From contig JASFXZ010000005.1 of assembly GCA_032209605.1 (NCBI GenBank), positions 24,168,905 to 24,232,904 on the forward strand: 64,000 bases of DNA, given 5' to 3'. This document shows positions 44,901-56,441 of the stretch, piece after piece. Position 1 is the first letter of the stretch; every line of letters starts with the position of its first letter. The notes under the pieces were generated by a model, which was not told the DNA's origin, searched no databases, and saw only the letters and a program-made list of their open reading frames with translations. The position numbers and the translations under genes were made by a program. The DNA comes from Mactromeris polynyma (Eukaryota; Mollusca; Bivalvia; Venerida; Mactridae).

Positions 44901-47341
44901 GCCAACAACTTCAGTTGTGGTAGAAATGACAAACATAATGTGTCAGATGATAATTCATCACACTGACTGTCTGTTGATACTTTTATCACACCTGGTATAT
45001 CATGAGACTCATCAACATCTTCCTCATCAATAGTGTTTGTGTCAAACTCTAACCCAAACTCTATTTCTTCAAATGCCATATCATCAATATCATCAGACCT
45101 AAAACAACATAACAGTACATGAATTAGCATTGTTATCTGAAAATGTTTTTTTATATATGACAACTTCAAAATGTTCAATTGCATTATCATAAATGTTGAA
45201 TTTTCTGTTAGTCAATATAAAGTTGCCAGCCAAAAATATAGCAAGCAAGACAAGTTTACAGTGCTTTTACTTTTTATCATCATGAATTAAGAATTGCTAT
45301 TACATGTATATTGTTCTACCACTTCTGACTGAGCTGTGTAAATATTAGTGTCTGCACTGTTACTCAAGGACAAACGCTTCAAATTCCCATTTTGATCATA
45401 GTCAACTGACTTAAATTAACTCAAAAATGTCTTATCATTACAGACAAATAAAACTTACAGGTTTTCTGACAAGACAAAACTTGGTTCGTAGTCTGGATCA
45501 TCAGAGTCATCATAACTGGACTCCTGTAGGGTGATGTCAATGGAAATACTGAAAACAAAATTCAAAGTGTAAATAAATGATTTCAGACTTTCAATTGGGA
45601 TGGCTAAAAGAAACATTCATTATGAAGACATGTGACCTAGCATTGTTAGCATGTTGTTAGACGTAGAAAACATTAAGCCATAGATGTACCTGAACAAGTT
45701 TCAAACCTTTTTTTCATCACTTTTGTTCTACATGAAAATATGTATAAAACTATGCTATGTTAAAAATATAAATAAAATGAAATTCAACTTACTCAAACGG
45801 ATTTGCAAAAGATGACGACAATTTTTTTCCTTCAATGATACGCCCAACTTTGGTGGTCAGAGTCGGCAAATTTTTAGTCTTTGTACCAGTGGATCTACAT
45901 ATATAGAAATACACAAATAAAGAGTTAATACAAGAAAGTTGTTATGAAACAATCAGCTTTATCATCCAAGGTATTGAACAACCCGAATTTCAACAGAACT
46001 CAGTTTTTTTAACATTGGCTTCTGAATACAGTACAGAATAGCAAATATTATGCAGTACCCTAAAACAGTGTAGATAAGTCTTTTAATTTCCTTCAAATGT
46101 ACAATTTGTAACTGCAAAATGATTAGTGAATTTCAGCATTTAGTATACGTTACCCTGAACTGGAATCATCAGAATGTATCACTTCCACACCTGACATTTC
46201 TGGCTGGTCTCTGAAAAGATATCTTGCATGAGAAATATACATTTTTTAACATAACTAAAGTATGTAAGACAGCTAAGAGTAAAATCTTACGGTGATCTAC
46301 TACACATCAAGTTGAACACACTCGTGCAACAGAATTCAAGCCAATGACACTTTATATAATCTGTTAAACAAATTGATAGCTTTACTGGTGCTGTTTATTT
46401 TTAAAATGTAATGATCAGTGTTAAAATGGTAGAACTATAAGACTAATATGGCATGAGATTTTTTAGATAGGGCATGGAAAACATTGATGTTTACTTGTCT
46501 TGTGAGCTAAGCCCTGAGAGTTATTTTGTGAGACAATAGATAGATCTACATTCAAAATATGCCACTCAGAAAGAAAGCAATATATGTTCGTAAAAGAAAG
46601 AATTGTCATAATATAATTTTGACAGTAAAGTACCTCTCTGAACCACCAACTTCTGATGCAGATGAAATTTCTGAAATAGGTAGATTAAGTAGTCCTCGAA
46701 ATCTTTGAGTGGCGTAAACATTTTCTTGTGATGGCCCTGGTGTTGAGCTTGGCTGATGAGATGGTCCAGGGGTTGAAGTAACACATTTCCGCAAATTGGA
46801 TTCGTTGAATCTGAAACATTATTAATTGCTGGTATACAATGCATGCATTCAGTCAGTCGCGAATAACCATACAATATTTCAAAAAGCATCATACCATAGC
46901 ATCATCAATAGTGATGGATATTAGCACTGCTAAGTAATATAGAAGAACTTTAAGTACGAACTTAAACAGGACGAAACAATAATGATCCATTTTAATACAC
47001 AATACTACTAAAAATTTTAATAGAACCATAAACATTCCAAATTATGAATATACTATGATTTATGACAGTTAGACATATCGAAACATAAAGGTTGATATAA
47101 TACTGGTTTGTCAAAAAAATCAAATTCAAAATGTTTTTTACCTGTCGATCAGAATTTTGGCAAATTTTGCGTCCGACTTTACCGATAACTGAGCTTTCAG
47201 ATCTCGCCAGCGCTCAAACTCCTTCCCAATATGCACCCGGGCCTTATCAAACGCCAAATTATACGCCTGTTTGCGTCTTTTCTTCGCAGATTCTGTCACA
47301 ACTGACTTGCGTTTTCTTTTCTTAGTCGGATCGTCCGCCAT
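38998..47341 (-). CDS. Kolobok-like DDE transposase (13 exons, one frame slip)
   Basis: Exons: 47341-47142, 46810-46634, 46210-46154, 45894-45793, 45548-45459, 45098-44807, 43567-43285, 42517-42281, 41769-41693, 41318-41213, 40673-40450, 40092-39928 and 39244-38998. The start MADDPTKKRKRKS is basic. Conserved blocks follow in family order: CLSFLPQLKLLADIT, VSRDWCSQP, VVVLGDGRNDSPGH (D402), EVVTDAHLGIGAL (near D470), HDIWHVAKNLGKKI, LKWSRDIVNHFWF, RSVLHHVTNTHEW, STADLEGFHQHILMYCSKRF and LAALDHNMNLGRD. I infer the catalytic triad as D402, D470 and the Glu of LEGFHQ. All junctions agree in phase except exons 10/11, where one base is surplus (2,257 nt in total), so this copy has a +1 slip or an unusual splice. 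About 751 aa otherwise. Confidence 0.85.
43625..43740 (+). repeat. tRNA-derived SINE fragment
   Basis: GCTGCTGATTACGAATCCG and then GTCCGGGATTCGATCCCTC (B box) resemble the 3' half of a tRNA, followed by an unrelated tail. It directly precedes the 22-bp minisatellite. Confidence 0.45.
43748..44700. repeat. 22-bp minisatellite, about 43 units
   Basis: The consensus AGTACTGGTTAGACTCCTGG AA is repeated almost without break; TACTGG/CTCCTGG/CTCATGG/CTCGTAG variants are ordered. A stretch of about 11 units near 43892-44095 recurs near 44134-44340, showing higher-order duplication. It lies in intron 6 of the transposase gene. Confidence 0.95.
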
Positions 47342-47694
47342 TTTTTCAATTTTTGTTTATCTCATTAATATTCACGTCACGTGGTTTGAACATCGTAAAT
47401 TTCCGGAAACTCGTTTAACTTCGGCAATTTCCGCTTCTTAAAAAAACTTCCAGTTTTTTTAAGTTTATGAATATTTAAATTCGGTTTTCAGAAAAGTACG
47501 AAGGGATATATTCGGCCTTTATACGTTCATTATGTATATTTGTGGATATGTTAACTGTCTGTTATACGTTTATTCATTTTCTTTTTTGTCAAATATGAGC
47601 ATAGTATTACTTTAAAAGGCTGATTTTTACATTGGGGTAAGTTTAATTTACGATACTTGTAGTAAAAATCGATTTTTTAAACATTAAACATCTG

Positions 47695-47880
47695 CACCCA
47701 ATTGTATAAACATTGGTTAAGTTAACTAATAGTTAAGTCCTAACCACTGGTTAACTCTAACCAAAATGGTTAGTTAACCAGATTGGTTAACAGATTGTAT
47801 AAACGCAGTTAACCAAAAGGTTAGCTAACTAAAATGGTTAAATTTAACCACTAGAATAATTAACCAATATATACCGTGAT
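47695..47880. promoter_or_regulatory. left terminal repeat and subterminal GGTTAA array
   Basis: After the 27-bp terminal repeat, about eight GGTTAA or TTAACC hexamers occur in both orientations up to 47877. Harbinger Myb proteins bind subterminal motifs, so these are candidate binding sites. The region also serves as upstream sequence of the Myb-like gene. Confidence 0.75.
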
Positions 47881-47960
47881 GCACCATGTTATTGTCGATG
47901 ACGTCACGTTCGCGGATTATGTCAGTTTTGACAGACGATACCTGTATCCGATATAGTAAG

Positions 47961-50900
47961 ATGGCTGAAGAAAATTTAGTTCAGAAAAAGCAGAGAATTC
48001 GGTCCACCAATTTTTCCTTGGCGGAATGTGAGGTGCTGCGGTCCAGTATTGAGGCTGGATGGAGTCTGCTGACCGCAAAGCATTGTAACTCCGACTCGGG
48101 AGTCACAAAAAAGATGCAGGATAAGGTATATTTGCTTCATTTTTGTTGATTTCTTAAATATAATTGCGTAACCTGTACTGATCTAATTTCTATTTACCTG
48201 AGTGTCCGTAATAGTGTTTAATCTTGAAAGCAAACACCATGACTATTATTAATACGGACCCTTATATTGTCATCTTTATAGGAGTGGGAAGCTGTTACCA
48301 GCAAGGTTAATAGTGTGGGCGTTGCGGTGAGGTCGGTGGAGGAGATCAAAAATAAGTGGAGGAACCTGACCAAAAAATCAAAAACTTGCGTTGTGGCGCA
48401 AAAGATTTCGGCCAGCAGAACGGGCGGAGGACCCCCCATTGCTCCGATGGATCCCTTCATGGAGCAGGTAGCGTCCATGTACGCCGACTCTGCGTCGTTT
48501 CACGGTGTTCCCGAGTCCCTCGACTGTGAGACAACAATTTACATTTGCGGTAAATTTATTTACTTATACTGATGTTGATTATGGTTTCAAAATTAGTACT
48601 TTTCTGAACCCACACCTAAATGTCCTCATCAAGGTGGGTAACATAATTATATCTAATAAATGATCTAAAAATAGATTGTAACATTGTTTACATGTACTAT
48701 AGCAACAGCCAATCAATTTATTTGTCTAGAGTTGTCTTTCTTACCGTTCTACCACTAAGAGGTACCAGAAGGGGTAATTTGAGTTGTACTATTATAATTA
48801 TACGGGCTTAATTGGCTATTGAAATTGGAAATATTGATATAGATCTAGATGTTTTACTATAATAAAGTGTACATGTGAGGTAAACATAAATCAATGTGAA
48901 ATTAACTGTTCATTTTTATGCAGTTAGATCTAGCTGAGCAATATTCATGAATAGTGAGGCTTGTTTAGGCCTACTATATTTAATGAATAGTCTAGGAATA
49001 GAATTTTTTTTTTTTTTCTAGTGACATACCAACATATAACATGTACTTGAGAGATATTATAACCAAAAAAAAATGTTTAGGTTGAGATAGAGCAAATGTC
49101 TTATTCATTATATGATATTAATTTTGTAGAACAGGACAGTGAAGGAGTGATGGGTGTGGGTCAGACAGAAACCTCGGAAGTACATAGTAAGTAAATGAAA
49201 ATACTTTATAGTCTCTCTTGTATTAGGGCCACCTTTGTGTTAAAACATTAATATGTTTTTCCAAGCCAGAACACTCCATGACAGAAGTGTAAATGGTTGA
49301 ATTTAAGTTGCATAACCATGGTTATATACACTTCTGACCATATTCATGCACTTGATAGGCAGTGGTTGATTTATTTATATTGAATATGTAATGAAATCAT
49401 AGATTAGTTCATCTGCACACAAATAAAAGCACATACACTATATCATTAAAAGTGAGTGTTATCAATGATATGTAACCAAAGATCATGTTAATTTCACATT
49501 TATATTTGAATTTCAGGATCAGTGTTAAATGAAGATGGGCACATGTTCCTATCACCACTACCATCAACCAGTACCGCATGTAAGTGATATTATAAGAGGG
49601 AAATGCACAATAAAGTTATTTCTATCTATCTATCTACTTAATACTTCCTACAGTCATTTTCTGACTATTACAGGAAGGCGACTATATTTTCTTGGTAATT
49701 TAATTGGCCCTCATAGTGGGCATAGTCGCATATTGACTGACAGGTGCAGACATGGGGAGAAACAGAGTTTGAGTTACAACGAATCCGGGTGCGATACACT
49801 AGCACTTTCTGAATAGATTCATTGGTTCTTTAACGTACATGACTGGTGTATAGCACCGGAACACGCGAGACTACACCTTGAATCCAATCCGTTCATCTCT
49901 AGTATTAGGTGGGAAATATTGAAAAGCATTTCTGAAATTTCCATGCGACCCGACCGGGATTTGAACCGGGAACCTCTGGATTGGTAGTCTAGAGTGTTAT
50001 CCACTTATAAAAATGGCAACATAACAGTGAAGGCAAATTTTTAAATATTGAAATTCATTTATGATTGGTATTTAGACACTTATACCAAAGGAACTTGCAC
50101 CAAAGAATGTTCACTGTGTTTTTATAAACAAAAGGCCTGATCATTAATTATCAATATAATATATTTACAAACATACACCTCCTTTCACTTTTGTTAAGAC
50201 TAACATCTGACCAGCACTGTATATATATATATATATATATTACAAATAAGAGGTAGTCACATGTATAGTGGAGGCGGCTAATTTTTCACTGCGATTTTTC
50301 TATATATGTTCAAATGTATGAATTTATAAAAAGAGGGAATTTAAAAGGATTTATCTACTTTTTAAAGAAGATTTTCATATATTACATAATTCTATAATAT
50401 TATATTTCAGTCTCATCATTGGCTACATCAACTGCAACCATTCCAACTGCAACACCTTCAACCTCGACAGCTTCATACTCAGCTGAGGCAGGAACAACCA
50501 AGTAAGCCTAATGAATTTGCTGTAATACTGGTATGAATAGAAGTTAAAAAGTAATTAGTCAAACACCATTTACTGTTAAGCGGGTGTTTATCATGAAATC
50601 TTAAGCCCGCCAAATATTAATGTTTACATATTCAAATTTTCTAAAATTACATAATTCATGATAAAAGTCAAACACCCAACATATTTGGAAAAAACCTAAT
50701 TCAAACATCTCTTGAACAATGTAACAGATGCATGAAAATTACCCACTATACAGTATACATGCATATACTGTAGATCACTTAAACTTTGCGAAATCAAATG
50801 AATGATCCTGTGATAATATGCTAGAATAAGGTTCTTACAAATATATTCTTGTACATGTATTGAAATTTATATTTCTAAAGTTTTACAAGTACATGTAGCA

Positions 50901-51122
50901 GGATTATACAATACAGGCATAATGTATTTGAAATATAATGACAATTTGTGTTATGTTCATTGCAGGACAAAAAAGAGTGTGAAAGAATTGCAGTTAGAAT
51001 ATTTTGCAGTTGCCATTCAGGTAGAAAAAGAGAAACTGAAGCAGCATAAGGCTGTTAATGCCATGTTACCACGATTGGCAACAGTATTAGATATTGTTTG
51101 TAAACATTTTGGTGAAGAATAA
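47961..51122 (+). CDS. Harbinger Myb/SANT-like DNA-binding protein
   Basis: Six exons, 47961-48125, 48282-48549, 49130-49186, 49517-49579, 50411-50501 and 50966-51122, with consistent phases, give 266 residues and a TAA stop. Residues about 18-110 form the Myb/SANT-like (Myb_DNA-bind_5 type) domain: RSTNFSLAECEVLRSSIEAG, EWEAVTSKVNSV, EIKNKWRNLTKKSK and TGGGPPIAP, as in NAIF1-like and Harbinger accessory proteins. A Ser/Thr-rich linker follows, then a Lys/Glu-rich helix (LEYFAVAIQVEKEKLKQHKA). In known Harbingers this protein takes the transposase to the nucleus and to the transposon ends. It converges on the transposase gene. Confidence 0.9.
49605..50012 (-). repeat. tRNA-derived SINE in intron 4 of the Myb-like gene
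   Basis: On the minus strand the head reads GTGGATAACACTCTAGACTA with a B box GGTTCAAATCCCGG near 49960, and the tail near 49635-49605 is a GATA-rich repeat followed by AACTTTATTGTG. The length of about 400 bp fits a complete SINE. Confidence 0.7.
50219..50241. repeat. (AT)n microsatellite
   Basis: Uninterrupted alternating AT, about 11 units, in intron 4 of the Myb-like gene. Confidence 0.9.
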
Positions 51123-52096
51123 TTTTGTTTTTAGCTTAAATATTTGTAGATTTTAATTGCAGTAATGTCCCTTTTTAACTTAGGTTTTCTCCTTTATTAA
51201 CAGAGATATTGCAATGATACTTACAACACCTGTTTTCCATCATTATTTAAATGCAGTTGTTTTATTTTAATATTACTATCTTGTATACCAATTATGGCTA
51301 TATTTTATACCATATTATTGTTTCTTTTTTAAGAAAATCTTGTTACATAAAACATATAAATTTTAGTTCACTTGTTATAACTTAGCTGAGATTGTGTTGT
51401 CGTCCAATTTCCATTAAGAGTCATCCATTAACTTTTTACACTCTGTAGCTTACAACTTTCAATTAATATATGTGAAACTAGGTATGAATGTTTTCTCTTT
51501 GAATTAAAAACAATTTTGTTAATTGGTCATCTGGTGTGGGTGGGAATAGGTCAACTGGGTAAATAAAAGAAAATTCTTACTTCTTAAATTTTTAGTGTTG
51601 CACAATACAAATTAAAGCAAAAAATGTTTAAACACAAATTAATACGATGATAATATTTTTCTTGTTCAACTTTTTCTCACTTTCCAATTTATTGTCAAAT
51701 TGTTGTACTTTTTTCAAGTCACTTTATGAGAATGTTGCTTATTAGGTTCAATATGCTTGTGTATAGCATTGTTTTACATATGAACTGTTGTATTATCAAT
51801 TTACTCTAACTAAACTTTGTTACAATAAATTGTATTGAACATGAGCGCACTTGTTACTAGTATATATAAACCCAATAACATTTTTGAACTGTTATTTCAC
51901 TATTTTTGTGGAAGAATTATTTATATTGACATATACATACATTTAACAAACAAATGAAACTTAATGAATGCCCTGAAAAGTTTTATTTTTTTATTCTTTG
52001 TTCTTCAAAATTCATGTGAAGAAAACTGATCCACAAAACATGATTTTACAACTTCGCCAGGAACAAGTGGACAGCCTTTAAAATAGTCTTTGGTTC

Positions 52097-52306
52097 TACT
52101 GTAAAGTCATTTAGTTTCGTTGGGACGAAATTTCGTGGTTTTGATGAAAAATTTAATTTCGTGGGGACATAAATTCGTGGAGTTGGCATTTCCTTTTATA
52201 CATATATCATGGTTCAATATTTCGTCTGGGATTTAATTTCGTGGTTAAGCAAAACAACGAAATCCACGAAATTAAATCCCCCATGAACATTAATGGTTTT
52301 ACAGTA
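52097..52306. mobile_element. 210-bp MITE with TTTCGTGG motifs
   Basis: The ends TACTGTAAAGTCATTTAG and AATGGTTTTACAGTA are imperfect inverted repeats, and inside ATTTCGTGG recurs in both orientations (AATTTAATTTCGTGG, CCACGAAATTAAATCCC). It lies between the two Harbinger genes. Confidence 0.7.
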
Positions 52307-52476
52307 TTATGACTGATTGTCATCATCACCATAATAGATAATACAAGTACTTGAACATGTAGCTATGTTTCTTAAGATGAGTACTTTATAGTGATAGAGC
52401 ATACTGGACAAGCAGTTAGTTTATACCAATTTACTTAAGGTCGATAGTGAAACAAGTTATTACAACTTATATTAAT

Positions 52477-52677
52477 CACTCTCGACACTTCATTCCTGAT
52501 GGAATCCATCGCCACGAGGGTATGAGAGAGAGAAGCAAATTTTCCCTTTTATGCTGAGCGCCTAGCAAGGGATTACTGGTATCATGTTTATTTCGTCTTT
52601 GGTATGACACGGCCTGGGATTGAAACCGGGACCTCCCGCACTCGAAGCGGACGCTCAACCACTAGGCTATTAAGCAG
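52477..52677 (-). repeat. tRNA-derived SINE, about 200 bp
   Basis: The minus-strand head reads AGCCTAGTGGTTGAGCGTCC with an anticodon arm GCTTCGAGTGC and B box GGTTTCAATCCC, then a body with CTTGCTAGGCGCTCAGC to about 52477. A well-preserved tRNA-like promoter. Confidence 0.8.
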
Positions 52678-53005
52678 TTGTTATGTACATGTATGTAATC
52701 ATGTGTCTGAAGATGAGTACCTCATAGAGATATAGCATTATAGACAAGCAGATGTTGTAAAAATGCATTTCGTGAATCGTCATATAAGTAAATTTCCAAC
52801 CACTGCATGTCAAAGTTCAACATTTAACCGTTCGGCAATGTAATGTTTTTGGAGAATATAACTCGAGCAGATCTTTGACTAGCCGGGGTTAGAAATTAAC
52901 TTGTATTAGAATCTAAACACTATTGTCAAACAATAACACTGGTCTAACTGTAAACTATTCTGTATTGAAAAAAAAATATTTCAATTTACATTTATAACAA
53001 AAAAA

Positions 53006-56000
53006 TCATGAAAAAAATTGATCTGTAACAAATCTCCGGGTGCCACCTCCATCCTGCCTACCCTGGTACTGTTCATGCGGTGGCTGATCATCTACCAGGG
53101 GGCCGTCCTCAACTTCTGGTTCCTTCCACAGAATTGCGAGGTTGTGCAAAACAGCACAGGCAACAATCACCCTGCACACCTTTGCTGGTTTCATGCGAAT
53201 CTGAAAGAACAAACATCATTCAACAAATTTGAAGACAGAATACAAACAAATATGTTTGTAAAGAACAAAAATAATGAATAACAGCATAAAAATCTCTACT
53301 CAATTATGTTTATTCAACAGGTTACTTATCATCTTATTTGTAACGTTGTGGTGTTTGATCAAGGGAGGTTCTTTAACACAGGTCTGTGTATCCTGCTTCT
53401 TCAAGTTGAATTGATATTGAGGAAATCCGAATGTTATATTATGCTTATGTGCAGCTGCATATATTTCCCGCAGTATAAATAGGTTGATATAATAATGTAA
53501 AAATTCAGAAATATATTAATAGAGGAAATATTTGCATGATTTTGAGGACAGTTACTGTATTAGAGTAATTAGAGTTAGTTATAGTCACCTCTGAATGCAA
53601 TACATGAAACTTTCGTTTCCACACACCAAACATTCTCTCTACTGTATTTCTTGTGGCAATTTGAGCCTTGTTGTATCTGAAGATAATGTTACATGAAGGT
53701 TATTAGTTATATATATACAGTATAACCTCTCTAGAGCAACCCCCATTGGGAAATGTAAAAATTGGTTGTTGTACAAATGTAGCACTGGTATATTTTGGGG
53801 CAATTTATGTGGTCAAAGGGAAGTAATTAGTGTTTACTGTTTAATAAAATCTTATTTATCTCCCTTGCATTTTATCTTATTTTATATTGTTCAATTATTT
53901 CATTTACTGAAATAATTGGTTATTATTATGAAGCACACCTGAGAAGAGTTATTTGGGAGACACTTTGTCTCCCAAACATGTAGGAATCTATTTCTTGTTT
54001 CTAAGTAATCTCTTTGAGTAATGTTATAATGTTTGATAATTGTATTTTATATGTCTATAACATAGTCTAGCCACTAAACACAATAATTATCATGCATATG
54101 TTTATAATAATAAATATATATTAGGTCATTATAATTGATACCTAAACAATATATCTTATTATTCATGTTATTAATGCTAGTGTATTATTATTTGTTTCAG
54201 TGTGGTATTTTGTTTTCTATAAAAATTCAATATACAATCAGACTATATTGAGTTGACAGATGTTCCGTATAAATGAACTTTATATATTCAACAACTGGAT
54301 TCATATAACACCTAAAAGTAATACAAAGGTTGTTGCTCTACAGAGGTAAAATGTATAGTAAATGGTTACTTTAAGAAACAAATGATAATGTCGCTAAAGA
54401 GAGTTTGTTTCTCTGTACAGGGCCGTTCTGGAGAGGTGACACAATATGTATATACATTTACTTTTAATTAATACAGTGTACATTAAAACCGTTAAATTGT
54501 ATAGTGTATTATTCATTGTATATAATTATAACAATCATGTATAATGAAGACTTGAAAGAATTAACAATACCTCTCTTCTCTTGCATTTGCCGGATTAAGG
54601 TAGGGAGTTAATAAAAACTGTCTACAGGGATAGCCACTATCTCCAAGTAATACACCTTTTTCTAATCCTACATCAAACAGAAAAAGATACATATTGGTGA
54701 TGAGGACAAAACATAACCTTGTATACTATCATTGAATTAGGCAATACTTAATAATGTCAATAACAATGAATGTGAGATGCATTTTCAAGTACACAAAGTA
54801 TATCAGTTCTAATTCAAACAGTTTAATTCTATCATATCGGCATATATCAAGTGCATAATTAATTTTGACTTCAAATATTAAAATACACTAGGAATGAATT
54901 GTAAGACTAGTACATGTTTATATATTATATATATATATACTTTAATAGTGAAACTGGCCCAGAAAATTGGATGTCTTAAATTTAACAATTATAGCTATAT
55001 TTCAGGGCAATTTAGATTACTCTTATTTTCAAGGTGGGTTTTAAATAGTGATTTTACAATTAAATTAAAAATGTAAATACCATGATGGTTGTCTTCTAGG
55101 TATCTACATAAATTTGACACTCTCAGAACATGGCTGTCATGAGCACTACCTGGCCATGCCGCATTAATGCTGGTAAACTCTCCTGTGAATATATAAAAAA
55201 TACATATTTAAGTAATGAATTCTTTGACCAAATCAAAGATCTATATTGTATGTTTGTATATATAACAAACTAAAACACTCATTTTAATAAAGTTATGATT
55301 CTAGACATGGGCTTTATCATGAAGATGTTTCAATATCTATATAGACTGAACATACAAGCTTGAATGCATCAATTAATTCATTAACAATTACACTGTATAC
55401 TATACATGTAGGCCTTAGTTGACAATACATAAATACTTAGATCTACTTTTGATGTAATGCAAAATAGGTATTCGTTCCCACAAGCATGCTAGTATTTTTC
55501 TTTTTCTCTGTTACGTTACAACCAATAATATCAGGGTTACAATTAATTTATTTTTTACCTATTTGGTGAATCGTGACATTGTACCGTATAGTTTCTATTC
55601 TATTCTATTCAGTTCAGATTAATTACCCCACATGAGGCCCCATTGGCAAAGGGGAACAACTTTGAGTGAACTCTTTAAAGACAATAATAAAGTTGACAGA
55701 AGGTTACGTACCACGATGGTTGCAGGTAGCTTGCACATTTATAGAGTGATACCTTTTCCTATTCACATATGCCTTCTCTTGGTCTTTCGGCGGGGATATA
55801 ATTCGTATGTGGGTGCCGTCGATACAACCTACTACACCCGGAAACCGTCTCAGTCGGTAAAATCCTTGTTGCACGGTCCGTCTGTCATTGTCGGTGGTCG
55901 GAAACCTGATGAATCTGTCTCGTAAAGAGAACAGAATGTCCGTCACTCTAGTCACTGTCCGGCACACAGTGGCTACATCGACGCCGAATGTGTCCCCAAT

Positions 56001-56249
56001 TAACTGAAGAAAGCACCCAGACGCGTAAAATCTGAGTGCAATCAAAATCTGTTGTCGTACAGTCAGTGCACGGTTCCGTTTCGTCTCACGTCTAAGTGGA
56101 TCACCTATCAAAGCCTGAAGCCTGTCAAGGTTCTGCTGACCAAATCTATACCGTCTCCTTACTTCTTCGTCGTCTAAATCGTCCGTCTGTCTGTCAATTC
56201 GTCTAAATTGTCTTGGTCGTCTAGCGTTCGGTGCAACAAGAGCGTCCAT
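53006..56249 (-). CDS. HARBI1-like PIF/Harbinger transposase
   Basis: Five exons, 56249-55712, 55182-55081, 54667-54571, 53676-53589 and 53200-53006, with matching phases, encode 339 residues, close to HARBI1 length. After the ATG at 56249 ([13 protein letters not shown]) comes the usual helical region ([34 protein letters not shown]). DDE_Tnp_4 signatures follow: [10 protein letters not shown] (first Asp), [24 protein letters not shown] (second Asp), [10 protein letters not shown] and [14 protein letters not shown] (Glu). No stop or missing catalytic residue was found, so the protein looks active. It starts 192 bp from the right end of the transposon. Confidence 0.95.
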
Positions 56250-56256
56250 GTTTGTT

Positions 56257-56441
56257 TTGGTTAAATTCTGGTTAAGAGTTAACCAAGCTACGGGAGGTGG
56301 GTTAACTTTAACCAGAAATATGGCCTGGTTAACTTTAACCAAAACTTTATACAATTGCTAACTACGATTTAGACAGAGTTAACCATTTTGGTTAGCTTAA
56401 CCATTTGGTTAAGCCTTAACCAATGTTTATACAATTGGGTG
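56257..56441. promoter_or_regulatory. right subterminal GGTTAA array and terminal repeat
   Basis: About eleven GGTTAA/TTAACC hexamers lie between the transposase start and the terminal repeat, which is a perfect inverted copy of the left one over 27 bp. Candidate binding sites for the Myb-like protein or the transposase. Confidence 0.75.

Larger units (their letters stand above)
32916..47611. mobile_element. 14.7-kb Kolobok-like DNA transposon flanked by TTAA
   Basis: The satellite sequence CATC-TTAA-AAGGCTG is opened here: TTAA occurs at 32912-32915 and again at 47612-47615. The inserted DNA carries two tail-to-tail spliced genes, a P2X7-ballast-domain protein on plus (ATG 241 bp from the left end) and a Kolobok-like transposase on minus (ATG 270 bp from the right end). 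TTAA duplication occurs in Kolobok and piggyBac; the transposase shows no piggyBac signature. Ends read AGATATACCTGGCGCAT and AGTAATACTATGCTCAT inwards, matching imperfectly (about 12 of the first 17), so terminal repeats are short and degenerate. Secondary MITEs, SINEs and a minisatellite have enlarged it. Confidence 0.85.
47695..56441. mobile_element. 8.75-kb PIF/Harbinger transposon, apparently complete
   Basis: The perfect 27-bp terminal inverted repeats begin CACCCAATTGTATAAACATT. The satellite reads CAT-CAG-ATGCG; here CTG (47692-47694) lies left and CAG (56442-56444) right of the element, a 3-bp CWG target as reported for some Harbingers. It sits only 79 bp from the Kolobok-like element. 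Two convergent genes, Myb/SANT-like (plus) and HARBI1-like (minus), both have open frames and consistent splice phases, so the element looks autonomous. Between the genes are SINEs and a MITE in introns and spacers. Confidence 0.95.

Noticed and set aside
32916..47611. piggyBac as source of the TTAA duplication
   Set aside because: The transposase blocks (GDGRNDSPGH, WHVAKN, ADLEGFHQHIL, LAALDHN) are not those of piggyBac, and ends lack CCYT-type termini.
52610..52677. Functional tRNA gene
   Set aside because: A and B boxes are good but the acceptor stem does not pair and a SINE body follows directly.
53720..54440. A DNA transposon with CTCTCTAGAGCAAC ends
   Set aside because: Similar words occur near 53736 and 54400, but I could not define matching terminal repeats or a target duplication.
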